From positions 2,232,001 through 2,296,000 of the forward strand of contig NZ_LR134117.1 of the NCBI RefSeq assembly GCF_900635445.1: a DNA stretch of 64,000 nucleotides, read 5' to 3'. Positions within the stretch are counted from its first letter, which is position 1. Each line of letters begins with the position of its first letter. The notes under the pieces were generated by a model. It did not search any database, was not told the origin of the DNA, and was given only the letters and a program-made list of their open reading frames with translations. Both the position numbers and the translations under genes were made by a program. Below, one piece after another: positions 9,212 through 18,028 of this stretch. The DNA comes from Serratia odorifera (GTDB lineage: Bacteria > Pseudomonadota > Gammaproteobacteria > Enterobacterales > Enterobacteriaceae).

Positions 9212-10147
9212 TCAGGCGTGTTGCTGCAGAAAGGCCGCCAACTGCGCAGTGCGTGGCAGCGCGGTCATTGCGCCCTTGGCTGTGGTCGCCAGTGCGCCAC
9301 ACGCCTGGGCCTGGGCGATAACCGCCGGCCATTCTGCTGGTGCAGGCAGGCGGCCCAGCGCCGACAGCGCGGCCAACAGGCCGGCAACAAAGGCATCGCC
9401 CGCGCCGGTGGTATCGATTGGCGCGATCGGCGTAGCGCGGAAATGGCGAATGCCGCTACCGTCATGCATGCATACCCCATTGGCACCCAGGGTTACCAAC
9501 AGCAGTTTTAGCGGGAACTGGCTCATCATCCAGGCGATGGCGCTGTCCAGATCGTCAACCAGACTGATGAAACGCAGCTCGTCGAGCGAGATCTTGACCA
9601 CGTCGGCCAGCGACAGCGCGCGCGCCAGGCAAGGGCGTAACGCCTCGGGCTGCGTCCAGACGTCCTCGCGGATATTCGGATCAAAACTGACCCAGCCACC
9701 GGCGGCTCTAATGCGCTCCATGGCGCCGAAAGTGGTGCTGCGGCTCGGTTCCCGTGACAGGGCGATCGAACAGACGTGCAGCCACTCTCCGGATTTAAAT
9801 TGCGGTAAATCAGAGGGTTGTAGAAACAGGTCGGCGCTTGGCGTGACCATGAAGGTGAAGGAGCGCTCGCCGTCGTTCGCCAGATCGACCACCACGGTGG
9901 AGGTGTGGTAATGCGGGTCGGCGGCCATATGTCGGGTATCGACCCCTTCATCCTGCAGCACCTGGCGCAGGAAGTCGCCGAAGCTGTCGTTCCCCACCCG
10001 ACCGATAAACCCGCTGCTGCCACCCAGGCGCGCGACGCCAACCGCCACGTTGGCCGGTGCGCCGCCTGGGCATTTGAGGTAACTGTTGGTAGTTTCCGGC
10101 ACCAGATCGACAACCGCATCCCCCAGCACCCATACGCGATGACCCAT
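9212..10147 (-). CDS. scrK: Fructokinase ScrK (PfkB family)
   Basis: ScrK phosphorylates the intracellular fructose released by ScrB to fructose-6-phosphate. PfkB/ribokinase signatures are present: CPGGAPANVAVGVARLGG near residue 28 and DTTGAGDAFVAGLLAAL near 245, with the catalytic D in GAGD. The ATG at 10147 is preferred over a GTG two codons upstream because GGGAG lies about six bases before it; this gives 311 residues. It is transcribed toward scrY from its own promoter with a ScrR-like operator, as in other scr regulons. Confidence 0.94.
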   Translation of the reverse strand: MGHRVWVLGDAVVDLVPETTNSYLKCPGGAPANVAVGVARLGGSSGFIGRVGNDSFGDFLRQVLQDEGVDTRHMAADPHYHTSTVVVDLANDGERSFTFMVTPSADLFLQPSDLPQFKSGEWLHVCSIALSREPSRSTTFGAMERIRAAGGWVSFDPNIREDVWTQPEALRPCLARALSLADVVKISLDELRFISLVDDLDSAIAWMMSQFPLKLLLVTLGANGVCMHDGSGIRHFRATPIAPIDTTGAGDAFVAGLLAALSALGRLPAPAEWPAVIAQAQACGALATTAKGAMTALPRTAQLAAFLQQHA

Positions 10148-10180
10148 ATTCACTCCCTGTTTTCAGCATCAAAGATGGTT

Positions 10181-10207
10181 AGCTAAATTAGACGAACCGG
10201 TTTAGCT
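10181..10207 (-). promoter_or_regulatory. ScrR-type operator upstream of scrK
   Basis: AGCTAAA and TTTAGCT flank this segment as inverted arms, and its right part AACCGGTTTAGCT matches the scrY operator. It lies 34-60 bases before the scrK start, where a repressor would block transcription. Confidence 0.7.
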
Positions 10208-10290
10208 AGGCAACAAGTAATCGCCATGATACTGAAAACAGCCTGCTTGCACCGTGGATATCAGGCATGCTGTTGCCAGACAACGCGACG

Positions 10291-12441
10291 CTATGCGTCA
10301 CCCATCAGTGGATCGCTGATGCTGTGCAGCCCGCTCTCCCAGCGCCCGGCAAGGCGTCGCTGCCAGTGGTTTTCCCCGGTGAGCGTAATGTCATACCAAC
10401 CACCGCTGGCGGTGATGGCAACGCTGTGCTGTCGTTGACCTTTTGCCGGAATCAGCAACGGTTGCGGATCGGCACCGCTGTAAGGACAGCGGGCCAGTGT
10501 GACGGTCAGCGGTTGTTCGACAGGGTTGCTCACCGTCAACAGCAGGCCGTCGTGCCGTGCTTCCAACTGGACCTCCGGCTGGAGTTGCTGCAGGTTACCG
10601 CGCAGGGTGCGATGAAAACCGTTCGGCCCCAGCAACCACAAATGGTATTCCCCGGCGCCAGACCAGTTGTCACTCAAGGCCTTGCCTGCTTCGATGGTGT
10701 AACGGCGGGGGATTTCATCCAGCTGCAACAGGTCATACACCTGCAGCACTGCGCCCTGCGCGCCGTGATTAAGCATATTGAGGGTGAATAACTGCTGCTG
10801 CGGATACGCTGCGGCCTGTACCTGCAAGCGGTAGGGCAATGCGCGCGAAGGGCGCGCCAGCCGCTGTTGCCGGGGGGGCCGCTGCTGGGCGAGCGCTGGC
10901 AGCGCCACCGCCGGCAACCGTTCCTGCCGCTGGCGCAGGCGGTCGGCGGCGTGACGGGTAGTGGTGTGCAGCGGCGGCAGCGTTTCCGCATTCGGGTCAA
11001 CAAAATTGAATGCCGATGTCAGATCGCCGCAGACCGTACGACGCCAGTCGCTGATGTTGGGCTCGCGTACCTGAAAACGCTTTTCCAGGAATTGCAGTAC
11101 CGAGGTGTGATCAAACACCTGCGAGTTCACCCAGCCACCGCGGCTCCACGGCGAGAGTACCAGCATCGGCACGCGCGGTCCCGGGCCGTAAATGCCGCCA
11201 TCTGGCGGCGGTTGCTCCTCGCTGCCCGGCGGGGCGATATGCTGGAAAATTTCCGTTTCGAACGGCACGGTGGATTTGCCGGCAAAACTGCCGTCGCTGC
11301 GTAGCGACGGCGCCGCCGGCGGCGGCATATGATCAAAGAAACCGTCATTTTCGTCGTAGTTGACCAACAGCACGGTTTTGCTCCACACCTCGGGGTTATC
11401 GGTCAGCGCATTGAGAATTTCCTGGGTAAACCAGCCGCCTTGTACCGGGCTGGAAGGATCGGGATGCTCGGAATAGGCGGCCGGTGCGATAATCCAGCTC
11501 ACCTGCGGCAGGGCGCCGCGTTGCACATCGGCGCGGAACCCGGCCAGCATCGCCTCCAGATCGTTGGCACTGGCGGCGGGCAGCGTGTAGCCATTGCCCT
11601 TGTATAGCGGATCGATGGCGTTCAAGGCGTCGTGGAACGGCACATAGGCGGTGAAATCTTTTGGCGGATAGGCCGGGTTGCCGACCTTGATGCTGGCGGC
11701 GCGGTATTGGCGAAAACCGGCCAGCGGATTGTCGCCGAAATTGTCCGGCAAATACTGGTAGACCTTCCAACTGACGCCGCTGGCTTCCAGGCGTTCGGGA
11801 TAGGTTTTCCAGGCGTAGCCCTTATCCGCCGAACCGGTGTAATCCCATTCATTTACCACCACCGCGAGGTTGGCGGCTGGGCCGTTGGTTCCGCTCCACA
11901 GGAACAGACGATTGGGATTGGTGCCGCCATGCAGTGAGCAATGATAGGCGTCACACAGGGTAAAGGCATTGGCCAGGGCAAACTGGAACGGCAGCTCTTG
12001 CTGACGGTAGTAGCCCATCGAGGTCGGCGTTTTGTAGCTTGGCCAGGCGCGCATACGGCCATTGTCCCAGGCAGACTGGGCGTCCAGCCACGAGTGCGGC
12101 GTGCCGCTGACGCGCTGTGCATTGCCGTGTCGACTGTCCAGGTGATAGGGCAGCACCGGCCGCTCCAGTCCCTGCTGTTGCCATACGCTGCGCCCTTGCG
12201 GCTGTGGCACGGTGAAGCGATCGCCGAACCCGCGCACGCCGGGCAGCGTGCCAAAATAATGATCAAAGGCGCGATTTTCCTGCATCAGGATCACCACGTG
12301 TTCGACGTCCCGGATGCTGCCGGTGCGGTTATGGGCAGGGATGGCCAGCGCTTTGCGGATTGAGGCAGGTAACAGGGAATAGGCCGAACCAATGGCGGCG
12401 GCGTGTAACAGCGTCCTGCGTGAAAGTCTGGGCATGCGCAT
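10291..12441 (-). CDS. Tat-exported phosphocholine-type phospholipase C
   Basis: This belongs to the acid-phosphatase/phospholipase C superfamily that hydrolyses phosphatidylcholine and sphingomyelin-type lipids outside the cytoplasm. A twin-arginine signal (SRRTLLHAAAIGSAY) starts at residue 7. The catalytic domain has HVVILMQENRAFDHYFGTL near 48, HGGTNPNR in the middle, and NYDENDGFFDH, VPMLVLSPWSRGGWV and FDHTSVLQFLEKRF toward residue 470. Two small C-terminal beta domains follow (about 520-716). ATG 12441 follows a CAAGAG site; the TTG one codon earlier is less likely. Haemolytic and non-haemolytic forms cannot be told apart here. Confidence 0.9.
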   Translation of the reverse strand: MRMPRLSRRTLLHAAAIGSAYSLLPASIRKALAIPAHNRTGSIRDVEHVVILMQENRAFDHYFGTLPGVRGFGDRFTVPQPQGRSVWQQQGLERPVLPYHLDSRHGNAQRVSGTPHSWLDAQSAWDNGRMRAWPSYKTPTSMGYYRQQELPFQFALANAFTLCDAYHCSLHGGTNPNRLFLWSGTNGPAANLAVVVNEWDYTGSADKGYAWKTYPERLEASGVSWKVYQYLPDNFGDNPLAGFRQYRAASIKVGNPAYPPKDFTAYVPFHDALNAIDPLYKGNGYTLPAASANDLEAMLAGFRADVQRGALPQVSWIIAPAAYSEHPDPSSPVQGGWFTQEILNALTDNPEVWSKTVLLVNYDENDGFFDHMPPPAAPSLRSDGSFAGKSTVPFETEIFQHIAPPGSEEQPPPDGGIYGPGPRVPMLVLSPWSRGGWVNSQVFDHTSVLQFLEKRFQVREPNISDWRRTVCGDLTSAFNFVDPNAETLPPLHTTTRHAADRLRQRQERLPAVALPALAQQRPPRQQRLARPSRALPYRLQVQAAAYPQQQLFTLNMLNHGAQGAVLQVYDLLQLDEIPRRYTIEAGKALSDNWSGAGEYHLWLLGPNGFHRTLRGNLQQLQPEVQLEARHDGLLLTVSNPVEQPLTVTLARCPYSGADPQPLLIPAKGQRQHSVAITASGGWYDITLTGENHWQRRLAGRWESGLHSISDPLMGDA

Positions 12442-12522
12442 CAAACTCTTGGGGGTCAGTTATCAAGATAGAAGCAAACAGGATAGTTGCCAAAGATAAC
12501 AGCAGGATGACGGTAGCAGGAA

Positions 12523-12551
12523 ATGCCCTGCGCCTGGTGGCGGCAGGGCAT
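12523..12551 (-). terminator. Stem-loop after queF
   Basis: ATGCCCTGC pairs with GCAGGGCAT, 9 bases after the queF stop on the minus strand. The following T-run is short, so termination may be partial. Confidence 0.5.
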
Positions 12552-12559
12552 CGGTAGAC

Positions 12560-13402
12560 TTACTGGCGCACCAGTCGGCCGAGCGTCGGTGCCGCTTCGA
12601 AATTGCTGCGGAAGGGGTTGATATCCAAGCCGCCACGGCGGGTATAACGGGCGAAAACGCTGAGTTTTTCCGGTTGGCAGTAGCGTGTGATGTCGTTGAA
12701 GATGCGTTCGACGCACTGCTCGTGGAACTCGTTATGTTGGCGGAAGGAAATCAGATAGCGCAGCAGCGCTTCGCGATCGATTTTGCGTCCGGCATAGCGG
12801 ATTACCACGCTGCCCCAATCCGGCTGGTGGGTGACCAGACAGTTGGATTTGAGCAGGTTGGACGACAGCGTTTCACTGACGTATTCCGCCTGCGCCGATA
12901 CCGCGTGCTCAAGATATTGAGGATCAAAGGCGAAGTCGGTCACTTCGATGTCCAGATCGTCAATGTTGTCACCCGGCAGGGTGTCAATCTGGTGGCTATA
13001 TCCTGCCAGACCCGGGAACAGCTTGACGCCGACCTGGCCGTCTGCGGCGGCTGACAGATCGTGTTCCAGCGCGGCCAGTACGTCATCAGCGCTGGCAAAG
13101 CGCGTCTGGTTAAAGCTGTTCAGGTACAGTTTGAACGATTTGGATTCGATCAGATTGGTGGATGAAAACGGAATGGCGAACTCGCCGATGCCAACCACCG
13201 GCTTGCCCTTGGCGTTGAGCCAGGAAAGCTCGAACGCGGTCCAGATATCCACGCCGCTGAACGGCAAGGCATTGGCGTCGAGGCCAACCAAATCCCTGCC
13301 GCGTGCGCGCGGCAAGGCTTCCAGCAACGATGGGTCGTAGCGATCCGGGTAGGCAGAATGGGTTCCCAGGTGGGTGATTTTATCTTGCGGTTTTATATGC
13401 AT
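12560..13402 (-). CDS. queF: QueF, NADPH-dependent 7-cyano-7-deazaguanine reductase
   Basis: QueF reduces preQ0 to preQ1 in queuosine biosynthesis. This is the long two-lobed enterobacterial form of 280 residues. The NADPH-binding motif ESKSFKLYL is at 86-94 and the thioimide-forming cysteine lies in SNCLVTHQPDWGS (C188). ATG 13402 is chosen over 13420 because AAAGG precedes it; either way the gene overlaps the 3' end of yhhQ, by 23 bases with this start. Its usual enterobacterial neighbour is syd; here it is instead in an operon with the preQ transporter gene and a regulator. Confidence 0.95.
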   Translation of the reverse strand: MHIKPQDKITHLGTHSAYPDRYDPSLLEALPRARGRDLVGLDANALPFSGVDIWTAFELSWLNAKGKPVVGIGEFAIPFSSTNLIESKSFKLYLNSFNQTRFASADDVLAALEHDLSAAADGQVGVKLFPGLAGYSHQIDTLPGDNIDDLDIEVTDFAFDPQYLEHAVSAQAEYVSETLSSNLLKSNCLVTHQPDWGSVVIRYAGRKIDREALLRYLISFRQHNEFHEQCVERIFNDITRYCQPEKLSVFARYTRRGGLDINPFRSNFEAAPTLGRLVRQ

Positions 13403-14279
13403 ATTCGTTGCCTTTGGCATGGTCGACGTTAATGTAGCGGTTGAACAGGCGGCGAGTCGCGTAAATCGGCCCCACGCCGAGCAAGGCGTACACGACTTTG
13501 ATCAGGAACTGCGACAGGATCATGGTCTGGATAATGTCCCAGCTCAATACGTTATAAAAAGCCAGGGTGCAAAACACCACGCTGTCGATGGCCGAGGCCA
13601 CCACGGTGCTGGTAATCACGCGGACAAACAGATAGCGTGAGTTGGTCAGCTCTTTGATTTTACAAAGTAAATAGGCGTTTACATTCTCCGAGAGCAGGTA
13701 GGCGGCCGACGACGCAAGCAGCACCGCCATGATGCTATGGACGATACCGTTGTAAGTGGTGCTGAACTCCCACTGTGGGATGCTCGGCACCAGCGTTGTC
13801 GCCCAGACGCCCAGCACGAAAATCAGGTTGGCGATAAATGAAATGATAATGGTGCGCCTGGCCAGACGCAGCCCATAAAATTCGTTAAGAATATCAACCA
13901 GGATGAAGGTCAGCGGATAAACGAAAATGGCGGGCGGAACAATCATATCCAACAGCGGGATCTGAATCGGTTTGACGCCGCACAGGGTTGAAAAGATATA
14001 AATCACGCTCAGCGCCACGGTAATGATCAGATAGGCGTACCAGGAACGTTCGTGCCGGTCGCCAAGATCGTAGGCGGTGGTGAGATTGTTGCTGCCGTCA
14101 TACAGACGGCGGTAAAGCGCCTTGAGTTCGCTGCGGCTGAAGTCATCGGAAATGGTGCTGTCATCCAGCTCTTTGAGCCCCATCGAAATACGTTTGCCGG
14201 TGGCGAGGATCATGATATTGGCAGAAATGCTGCCGCTGCGATTAAAGCCCAGCAGCTTGTATTTCTTGTTGCTGTCCAT
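13380..14279 (-). CDS. yhhQ: YhhQ-type queuosine precursor transporter with cytoplasmic N-terminal extension
   Basis: The VUT/YhhQ family imports queuosine precursors (preQ0, preQ1) across the inner membrane. The C-terminal 220 residues have six to seven hydrophobic segments with family motifs (YPLTFILVDILNEFYG near residue 125; DSVVFCTLAFY near 235). The 299-residue length exceeds E. coli YhhQ (about 220). The extra N-terminal 75-80 residues are polar and contain a possible small domain (GSISANIMILATGKRISMGL). The start ATG directly follows the stop of the XRE gene (TGAATG), and the 3' end overlaps queF, so expression is coupled. Confidence 0.88.
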   Translation of the reverse strand: MDSNKKYKLLGFNRSGSISANIMILATGKRISMGLKELDDSTISDDFSRSELKALYRRLYDGSNNLTTAYDLGDRHERSWYAYLIITVALSVIYIFSTLCGVKPIQIPLLDMIVPPAIFVYPLTFILVDILNEFYGLRLARRTIIISFIANLIFVLGVWATTLVPSIPQWEFSTTYNGIVHSIMAVLLASSAAYLLSENVNAYLLCKIKELTNSRYLFVRVITSTVVASAIDSVVFCTLAFYNVLSWDIIQTMILSQFLIKVVYALLGVGPIYATRRLFNRYINVDHAKGNEYAYKTAR

Positions 14280-14894
14280 TCAGAACCTCTCCTCGATGAT
14301 GGAACCGATAAGCTGTTCTTCACGCTTGAGTCGATGCGGAGTAAACACGGTGTCTTCCTTTTCTTTGACGAAAAAACCCTGCTGGGCAGAGTGGTAGAGT
14401 CGCAGTGGGTTTTCCGCGCTGGATGAATAACGCTTGATAATCAGCACGTCACCTTCGCTGAACAGATTCCCTATCGGCTGTTGCACCAGCAGTGCCACCA
14501 AATTTGAATCTTCGCCAAAGTAATAGGTCAACGGAAAGCGGGTTGCCAGTTGCCCCACGCGTTGTTCATACGCCGCCAGAAATTGCTGCTGTGGTATCAC
14601 CGGCACGGCGCTGGGATTCCTATTGCCTTCGAGCGATAACGTCTCGTTGATACGTTCGATTTGTTCGAGATCGTAGTTTTCAATTTCTTCACAGGAGACG
14701 CCAAAAAAATCAGAAATCCGGCTGACGGTGGATTGCTGAACGTTGTTGACTCTGCCTTCAAGGATTTTATACAGCGCAGTCCGGGTGACGCCGGCGCGAT
14801 GGGCAAAAGAGGCTTTGGTTTCCCCACGACTACGCAGTAAATATTCAAGATTCTTAATGATATTTGTTTTGCGCTGAGCATTACTAACGTTCAT
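14280..14894 (-). CDS. XRE-type regulator leading the queuosine operon
   Basis: This 204-residue protein has an N-terminal Cro/CI helix-turn-helix (about residues 14-66: ASFAHRAGVTRTALYKILEG, then a second helix pair). The C-terminal part (about 115-204) resembles an S24/LexA-like beta domain (GDVLIIKRY...NPLRLYH...IGSIIEERF). No clear Ser-Lys catalytic pair is seen, so self-cleavage is not claimed. It heads the operon with yhhQ and queF and probably controls queuosine uptake and synthesis. The ribosome site AAGGGGGG is strong. Confidence 0.75.
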   Translation of the reverse strand: MNVSNAQRKTNIIKNLEYLLRSRGETKASFAHRAGVTRTALYKILEGRVNNVQQSTVSRISDFFGVSCEEIENYDLEQIERINETLSLEGNRNPSAVPVIPQQQFLAAYEQRVGQLATRFPLTYYFGEDSNLVALLVQQPIGNLFSEGDVLIIKRYSSSAENPLRLYHSAQQGFFVKEKEDTVFTPHRLKREEQLIGSIIEERF

Positions 14895-14905
14895 TAGCCC
14901 CCCTT

Positions 14906-14952
14906 ATATGTACAGCATATTTCACTATAAATGAGGTTTGGTTGCTCGCCAA
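14906..14952 (-). promoter_or_regulatory. Promoter and likely autoregulatory operator of the XRE-yhhQ-queF operon
   Basis: On the minus strand TTGGCG (14947-14952) and TATAGT (14924-14929) are separated by exactly 17 bases, a good sigma-70 promoter. The palindrome ATATG-TACAG-CATAT (14906-14920) covers the expected transcription start, a natural site for the XRE protein. No preQ1 aptamer was recognised in the short leader. Confidence 0.6.
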
Positions 14953-15419
14953 TGAGAGAATGAAATCATTTATAATTATTTGAATATGAATAATTTTAAT
15001 GTCAAGGTCATCGTCTTCTGGTGGGCGGCATGGCGGCGTCGTCAAGCGGACTTCAGACCCGGTATCGCACTACGCATTAACCAAGTTTACATAAATGGCA
15101 TCATTGTGTTCACTTTTACGTTGACGCCAGCATGTTTTATAAGCTAGTTTGTTAAACATACTGAAGTGCTTCTTGAGTGTCAAAGCACCTCGTCATAATA
15201 AAAGCCATAAAATGATGCTACGCACAGCCACAGCGGCGTACATCGTAATACCATTAGCGACAACACCAGGGAATTCTATCTCGCCCGTCAGGGCTGACAT
15301 TTCGCTCTGTCACCGCAGCCAGGCATCCTTGCCAGGCGCTGCAGCACTTGGCGTATCGCCATGCCAAAGATAAACAACCCGCATTGTTTCCTCGCCGCTT
15401 GCCACAGATACCGCTTTGC
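14953..15419 (+). other. Intergenic stretch with no recognised gene
   Basis: This lies between the queuosine operon promoter and the 3' end of the AraC gene. It is AT-rich near 14960-15200. Short open frames here (15149-15373 plus, the 5' part of 15254-15556 minus) lack ribosome sites and recognisable sequence. No terminator or repeat was identified with confidence. Confidence 0.4.
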
Positions 15420-16383
15420 CTAGTGTGAAGAAACAAACTCTGCCGCTGCATGCGCCGGCGGAATGGTGAAGTTCTCCCGCATACGTCTGCTCTCTTCTGC
15501 CGGTGGAAGGCCAAATAACCGCTTGAATTCACGATTAAATTGCGAGGGGCTTTCATAGCCTACCGCCTGGCTGGCGACCGAAGCGCTTACCCCTTGCCGC
15601 ACCATCAGCAGCCGCGCCTGATGCAGGCGTATCGACTTCAGGTATTGCATCGGGGCGATATGGGTAATTGCCTTAAAATGGCGGTGAAAGGTGGGGACGC
15701 TCATTGCTGCCTCGGCGGCCAGTTGCGGCAGGGTAATCGGGTGCGCATAGGTGGCATGAATACGGCGTAACGCTTTGGCAATTTTGCCGAATTGCCCACG
15801 CATCGCCAGCGCCGAACGCATGGCGTTGCCCTGCGCGCCGGTGAGAATGCGAAAATACAGCTCGCGGAGCAGCGCTGGGCCGAGTATTGCCGCGTCAAGC
15901 GGGGCGCTCATGGCCTCGAGAAAACGCAGCAGCGAGCCGCGCATCGCCGCATCCATCGGGCTGGACATCATGCTGGCGGGGTTAACTGCGCAGGAGGGGC
16001 GCGCCCTGTCTGTCAATTTGCAGCATCAGGTCGGCCGCGAGCTGAAAATCCAGATGCAGGTAAATGGCCAGTAATGGCCGTGCCGGCGACGCGTCGGTTT
16101 CCATCACAAAGGGTACCGGCACCGAAACGGCAAGATAATGCTGCTGGTCGTAGCAGTAGGTTTGCCCGCCAAAATAGCCTCTTTTGCTGCCCTGACAGAC
16201 GATGACGATACCCGGATCGTACAGCACCGGCGTGCTTGCCAGTGGCCGATTGGAACGCAGGAAACGCACATCGGGCAGTGGCGTGAGGTTATAACCTTCC
16301 TGCGGCGCCAGCGACAGCAGCAGATCCACCATGCGTTGTCGATCGTCAGTCTGGGCAGGCAACGTTGTCGATCTGTGGTTCAT
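15420..16383 (-). pseudogene. AraC-family regulator split by a +1 frameshift
   Basis: The start (ATG 16383, AAGGATT site) reads the N-terminal cupin-like domain of the AraC_N group (YDPGIVIVCQGSKRGYFGGQ near residue 55) but stops at 15982 after GAPLLRS. The rest is one frame over: SSPMDAAMRGSLLRFLEAM, then two helix-turn-helix motifs (ITLPQLAAEAAMSVPTFHRH; ASVASQAVGYESPSQFNREF). The plus-strand run GGGG at 15996-15999 is one base too long; removing one gives a continuous 320-residue regulator. It is divergent from an SDR gene that it probably controls. Confidence 0.88.
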
Positions 16384-16493
16384 AATCCTTACCGTTCGAT
16401 AGAAATAGGCAATAACTAAAGCAGAATCGGGCTAAAAAAACGCCAATTGAGAGAATAGTATGCACATGCCTCTTAACCAACGGGAGTTTTTTT

Positions 16494-17327
16494 ATGTCTT
16501 TAGCCAAAACGATTTTTATCACCGGCGTCAGTAGCGGTTTTGGGCGCGCCCTGGCACAGGCCGCGTTGAGCAGCGGTCACCGGGTCATCGGCACGGTGCG
16601 CAGTGCGTCGGCAGTGGCGGCGTTTGAAGCGCTTGGTGCTGGCAAGGCGCTGGCGCGAGTACTGGACGTGACCGACTTTGCGTCAGTCGAGCGGGTCGTC
16701 GCCGAGGTAGAAGCCGACATCGGCCCGATTGATGTATTAGTGAATAATGCCGGTTATGGCCACGAAGGGGTGATGGAGGAATCAGCGCTGGACGAACTGA
16801 AGCGGCAGTTCGACGTCAACGTGTTCGGTGCGGTGGCGATGATCAAGGCGTTGTTGCCTTATCTGCGCCAGCGTCGTCGTGGACAGATTATCAACATCAC
16901 CTCGATGGGGGGATTTATTACCCTGCCGGGCATCAGTTATTACTGCGGCAGCAAGTTTGCACTGGAAGGTATTTCCGAGACGCTGAGCAAAGAGCTCAAG
17001 CCGTTTGGCATCGCGGTAACTGCCGTAGCCCCTGGCTCTTTCCGCACCGATTGGGCGGGCAGATCGATGGTCAGATCGCCTCGGATCATTGCGGATTATG
17101 ACGCGCTGTTTGATCCGATCCGCCAGGCGCGACAGCAAAAAAACGGCAGGCAGCTTGGCGATCCGGCCAAGGCAGCACAGGCGATACTGGCCATCATCGA
17201 CAGCGATGCGCCGCCGGTACACCTGCTATTGGGCAGCGATGCACTCAGCCTGGTGCGCGAAAAGCTGCAAAGCTATGCAACCGAAATCGATGACTGGGAA
17301 ACGCTGAGCCGTTCAACCGACGGTTAA
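16494..17327 (+). CDS. Short-chain dehydrogenase/reductase
   Basis: This is a classical NAD(P)-dependent SDR of 277 residues. It has the cofactor loop TGVSSGFG (10-17), NNAGYG near 84, catalytic serine in ITSMGG, and the YxxxK pair in YYCGSKFA near residue 153. C-terminal text (VAPGSFRTDWAGRSMV) matches the oxidoreductases often found beside AraC regulators of the AraC_N type. A GGGAG site precedes the ATG. The divergent AraC gene 110 bases away suggests induction by an aldehyde or ketone. The substrate is unknown. Confidence 0.85.
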   Translation: MSLAKTIFITGVSSGFGRALAQAALSSGHRVIGTVRSASAVAAFEALGAGKALARVLDVTDFASVERVVAEVEADIGPIDVLVNNAGYGHEGVMEESALDELKRQFDVNVFGAVAMIKALLPYLRQRRRGQIINITSMGGFITLPGISYYCGSKFALEGISETLSKELKPFGIAVTAVAPGSFRTDWAGRSMVRSPRIIADYDALFDPIRQARQQKNGRQLGDPAKAAQAILAIIDSDAPPVHLLLGSDALSLVREKLQSYATEIDDWETLSRSTDG

Positions 17328-17371
17328 TCGTCGATGGCGGCAAGCCGGGATGCTCGCAGGCGTGCGCTGGT

Positions 17372-17860
17372 TTATGGCGTGGCCTGCCAGCTGATTTCTA
17401 TCGTATCAACGCCGCCGATCAGCATGGGCATCTCGTTCAACAGTGCAAAAATTTGCTGGATCGGCGTGCCGGGGGCGATGGCAAGTGCGTCAGGCCGTCG
17501 GGGGGCAAGCGGCGTTGCCTGTGACATGATGACGCAATGGTCGTGCCTGAATATCTGTCTCAGCACCGCGGCAGGCAGGCCAGCCGTCAGGTAAATAAGC
17601 ATTTGCGCAGGACGTAACCGAATTTGGCTCGCCAGCTCGGGCAAGGCGTACAGCGGCCAACTGACCAGAAGCAGCTCTGCTTCATCAATAACGGCCTGAT
17701 TATCCGCCATGGTCCAGCAGGGAAAATCCATCGCCAGCGCGTTAATCCGCTCAGGCTGGCCGGGGGAGAGGAAAACCTGCGCGTCGGGTGCCGCCAGAAA
17801 TAGCTGACGCACCAGCTGTGCGGTCAGTTCATCTACGCCAAGAATACCGATTTTTTTCAT
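17372..17860 (-). CDS. Small Rossmann-fold dehydrogenase-like protein
   Basis: This 162-residue protein starts MKKIGILGVDELTAQLVRQL, a dinucleotide-binding beta-alpha-beta like that of ProC or F420-reductase proteins, but with a non-canonical glycine pattern. It appears to be only the N-terminal Rossmann domain with a short tail. ATG 17860 is used because GGGGTCAC precedes it; 29 upstream codons are discarded. The TetR-type operator lies about 107 bases upstream, so it could belong to the TetR regulon on the other side. No function is assigned. Confidence 0.6.
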   Translation of the reverse strand: MKKIGILGVDELTAQLVRQLFLAAPDAQVFLSPGQPERINALAMDFPCWTMADNQAVIDEAELLLVSWPLYALPELASQIRLRPAQMLIYLTAGLPAAVLRQIFRHDHCVIMSQATPLAPRRPDALAIAPGTPIQQIFALLNEMPMLIGGVDTIEISWQATP

Positions 17861-17966
17861 GTGACCCCGGTTAGATGCGCCATTGAACAACAGGTTGCCA
17901 AGCGGGGCGCCACGGTAAATTCCCCCGCGACACGGCCAGGCCGCCAACAGGAAACCTCAATTGATT

Positions 17967-17990
17967 GTGACCAAGTTACACATTGGTCAC
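17967..17990 (+). promoter_or_regulatory. TetR operator, copy 1
   Basis: GTGACCAA-N8-TTGGTCAC is a perfect inverted repeat, 39 bases before the TetR start. The same arms recur before the RND operon at 18652. The pair defines the likely operator of the TetR protein encoded between them. Confidence 0.85.
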
Positions 17991-18028
17991 TCGTTGTCAA
18001 TCGAAACACGCCGCGTTAAGCTATAGCC

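Noticed and set aside
14895..14923. preQ1 riboswitch in the queuosine operon leader
   Set aside because: The leader between the promoter and ATG is very short and shows no aptamer-like stem with an A-rich tail.
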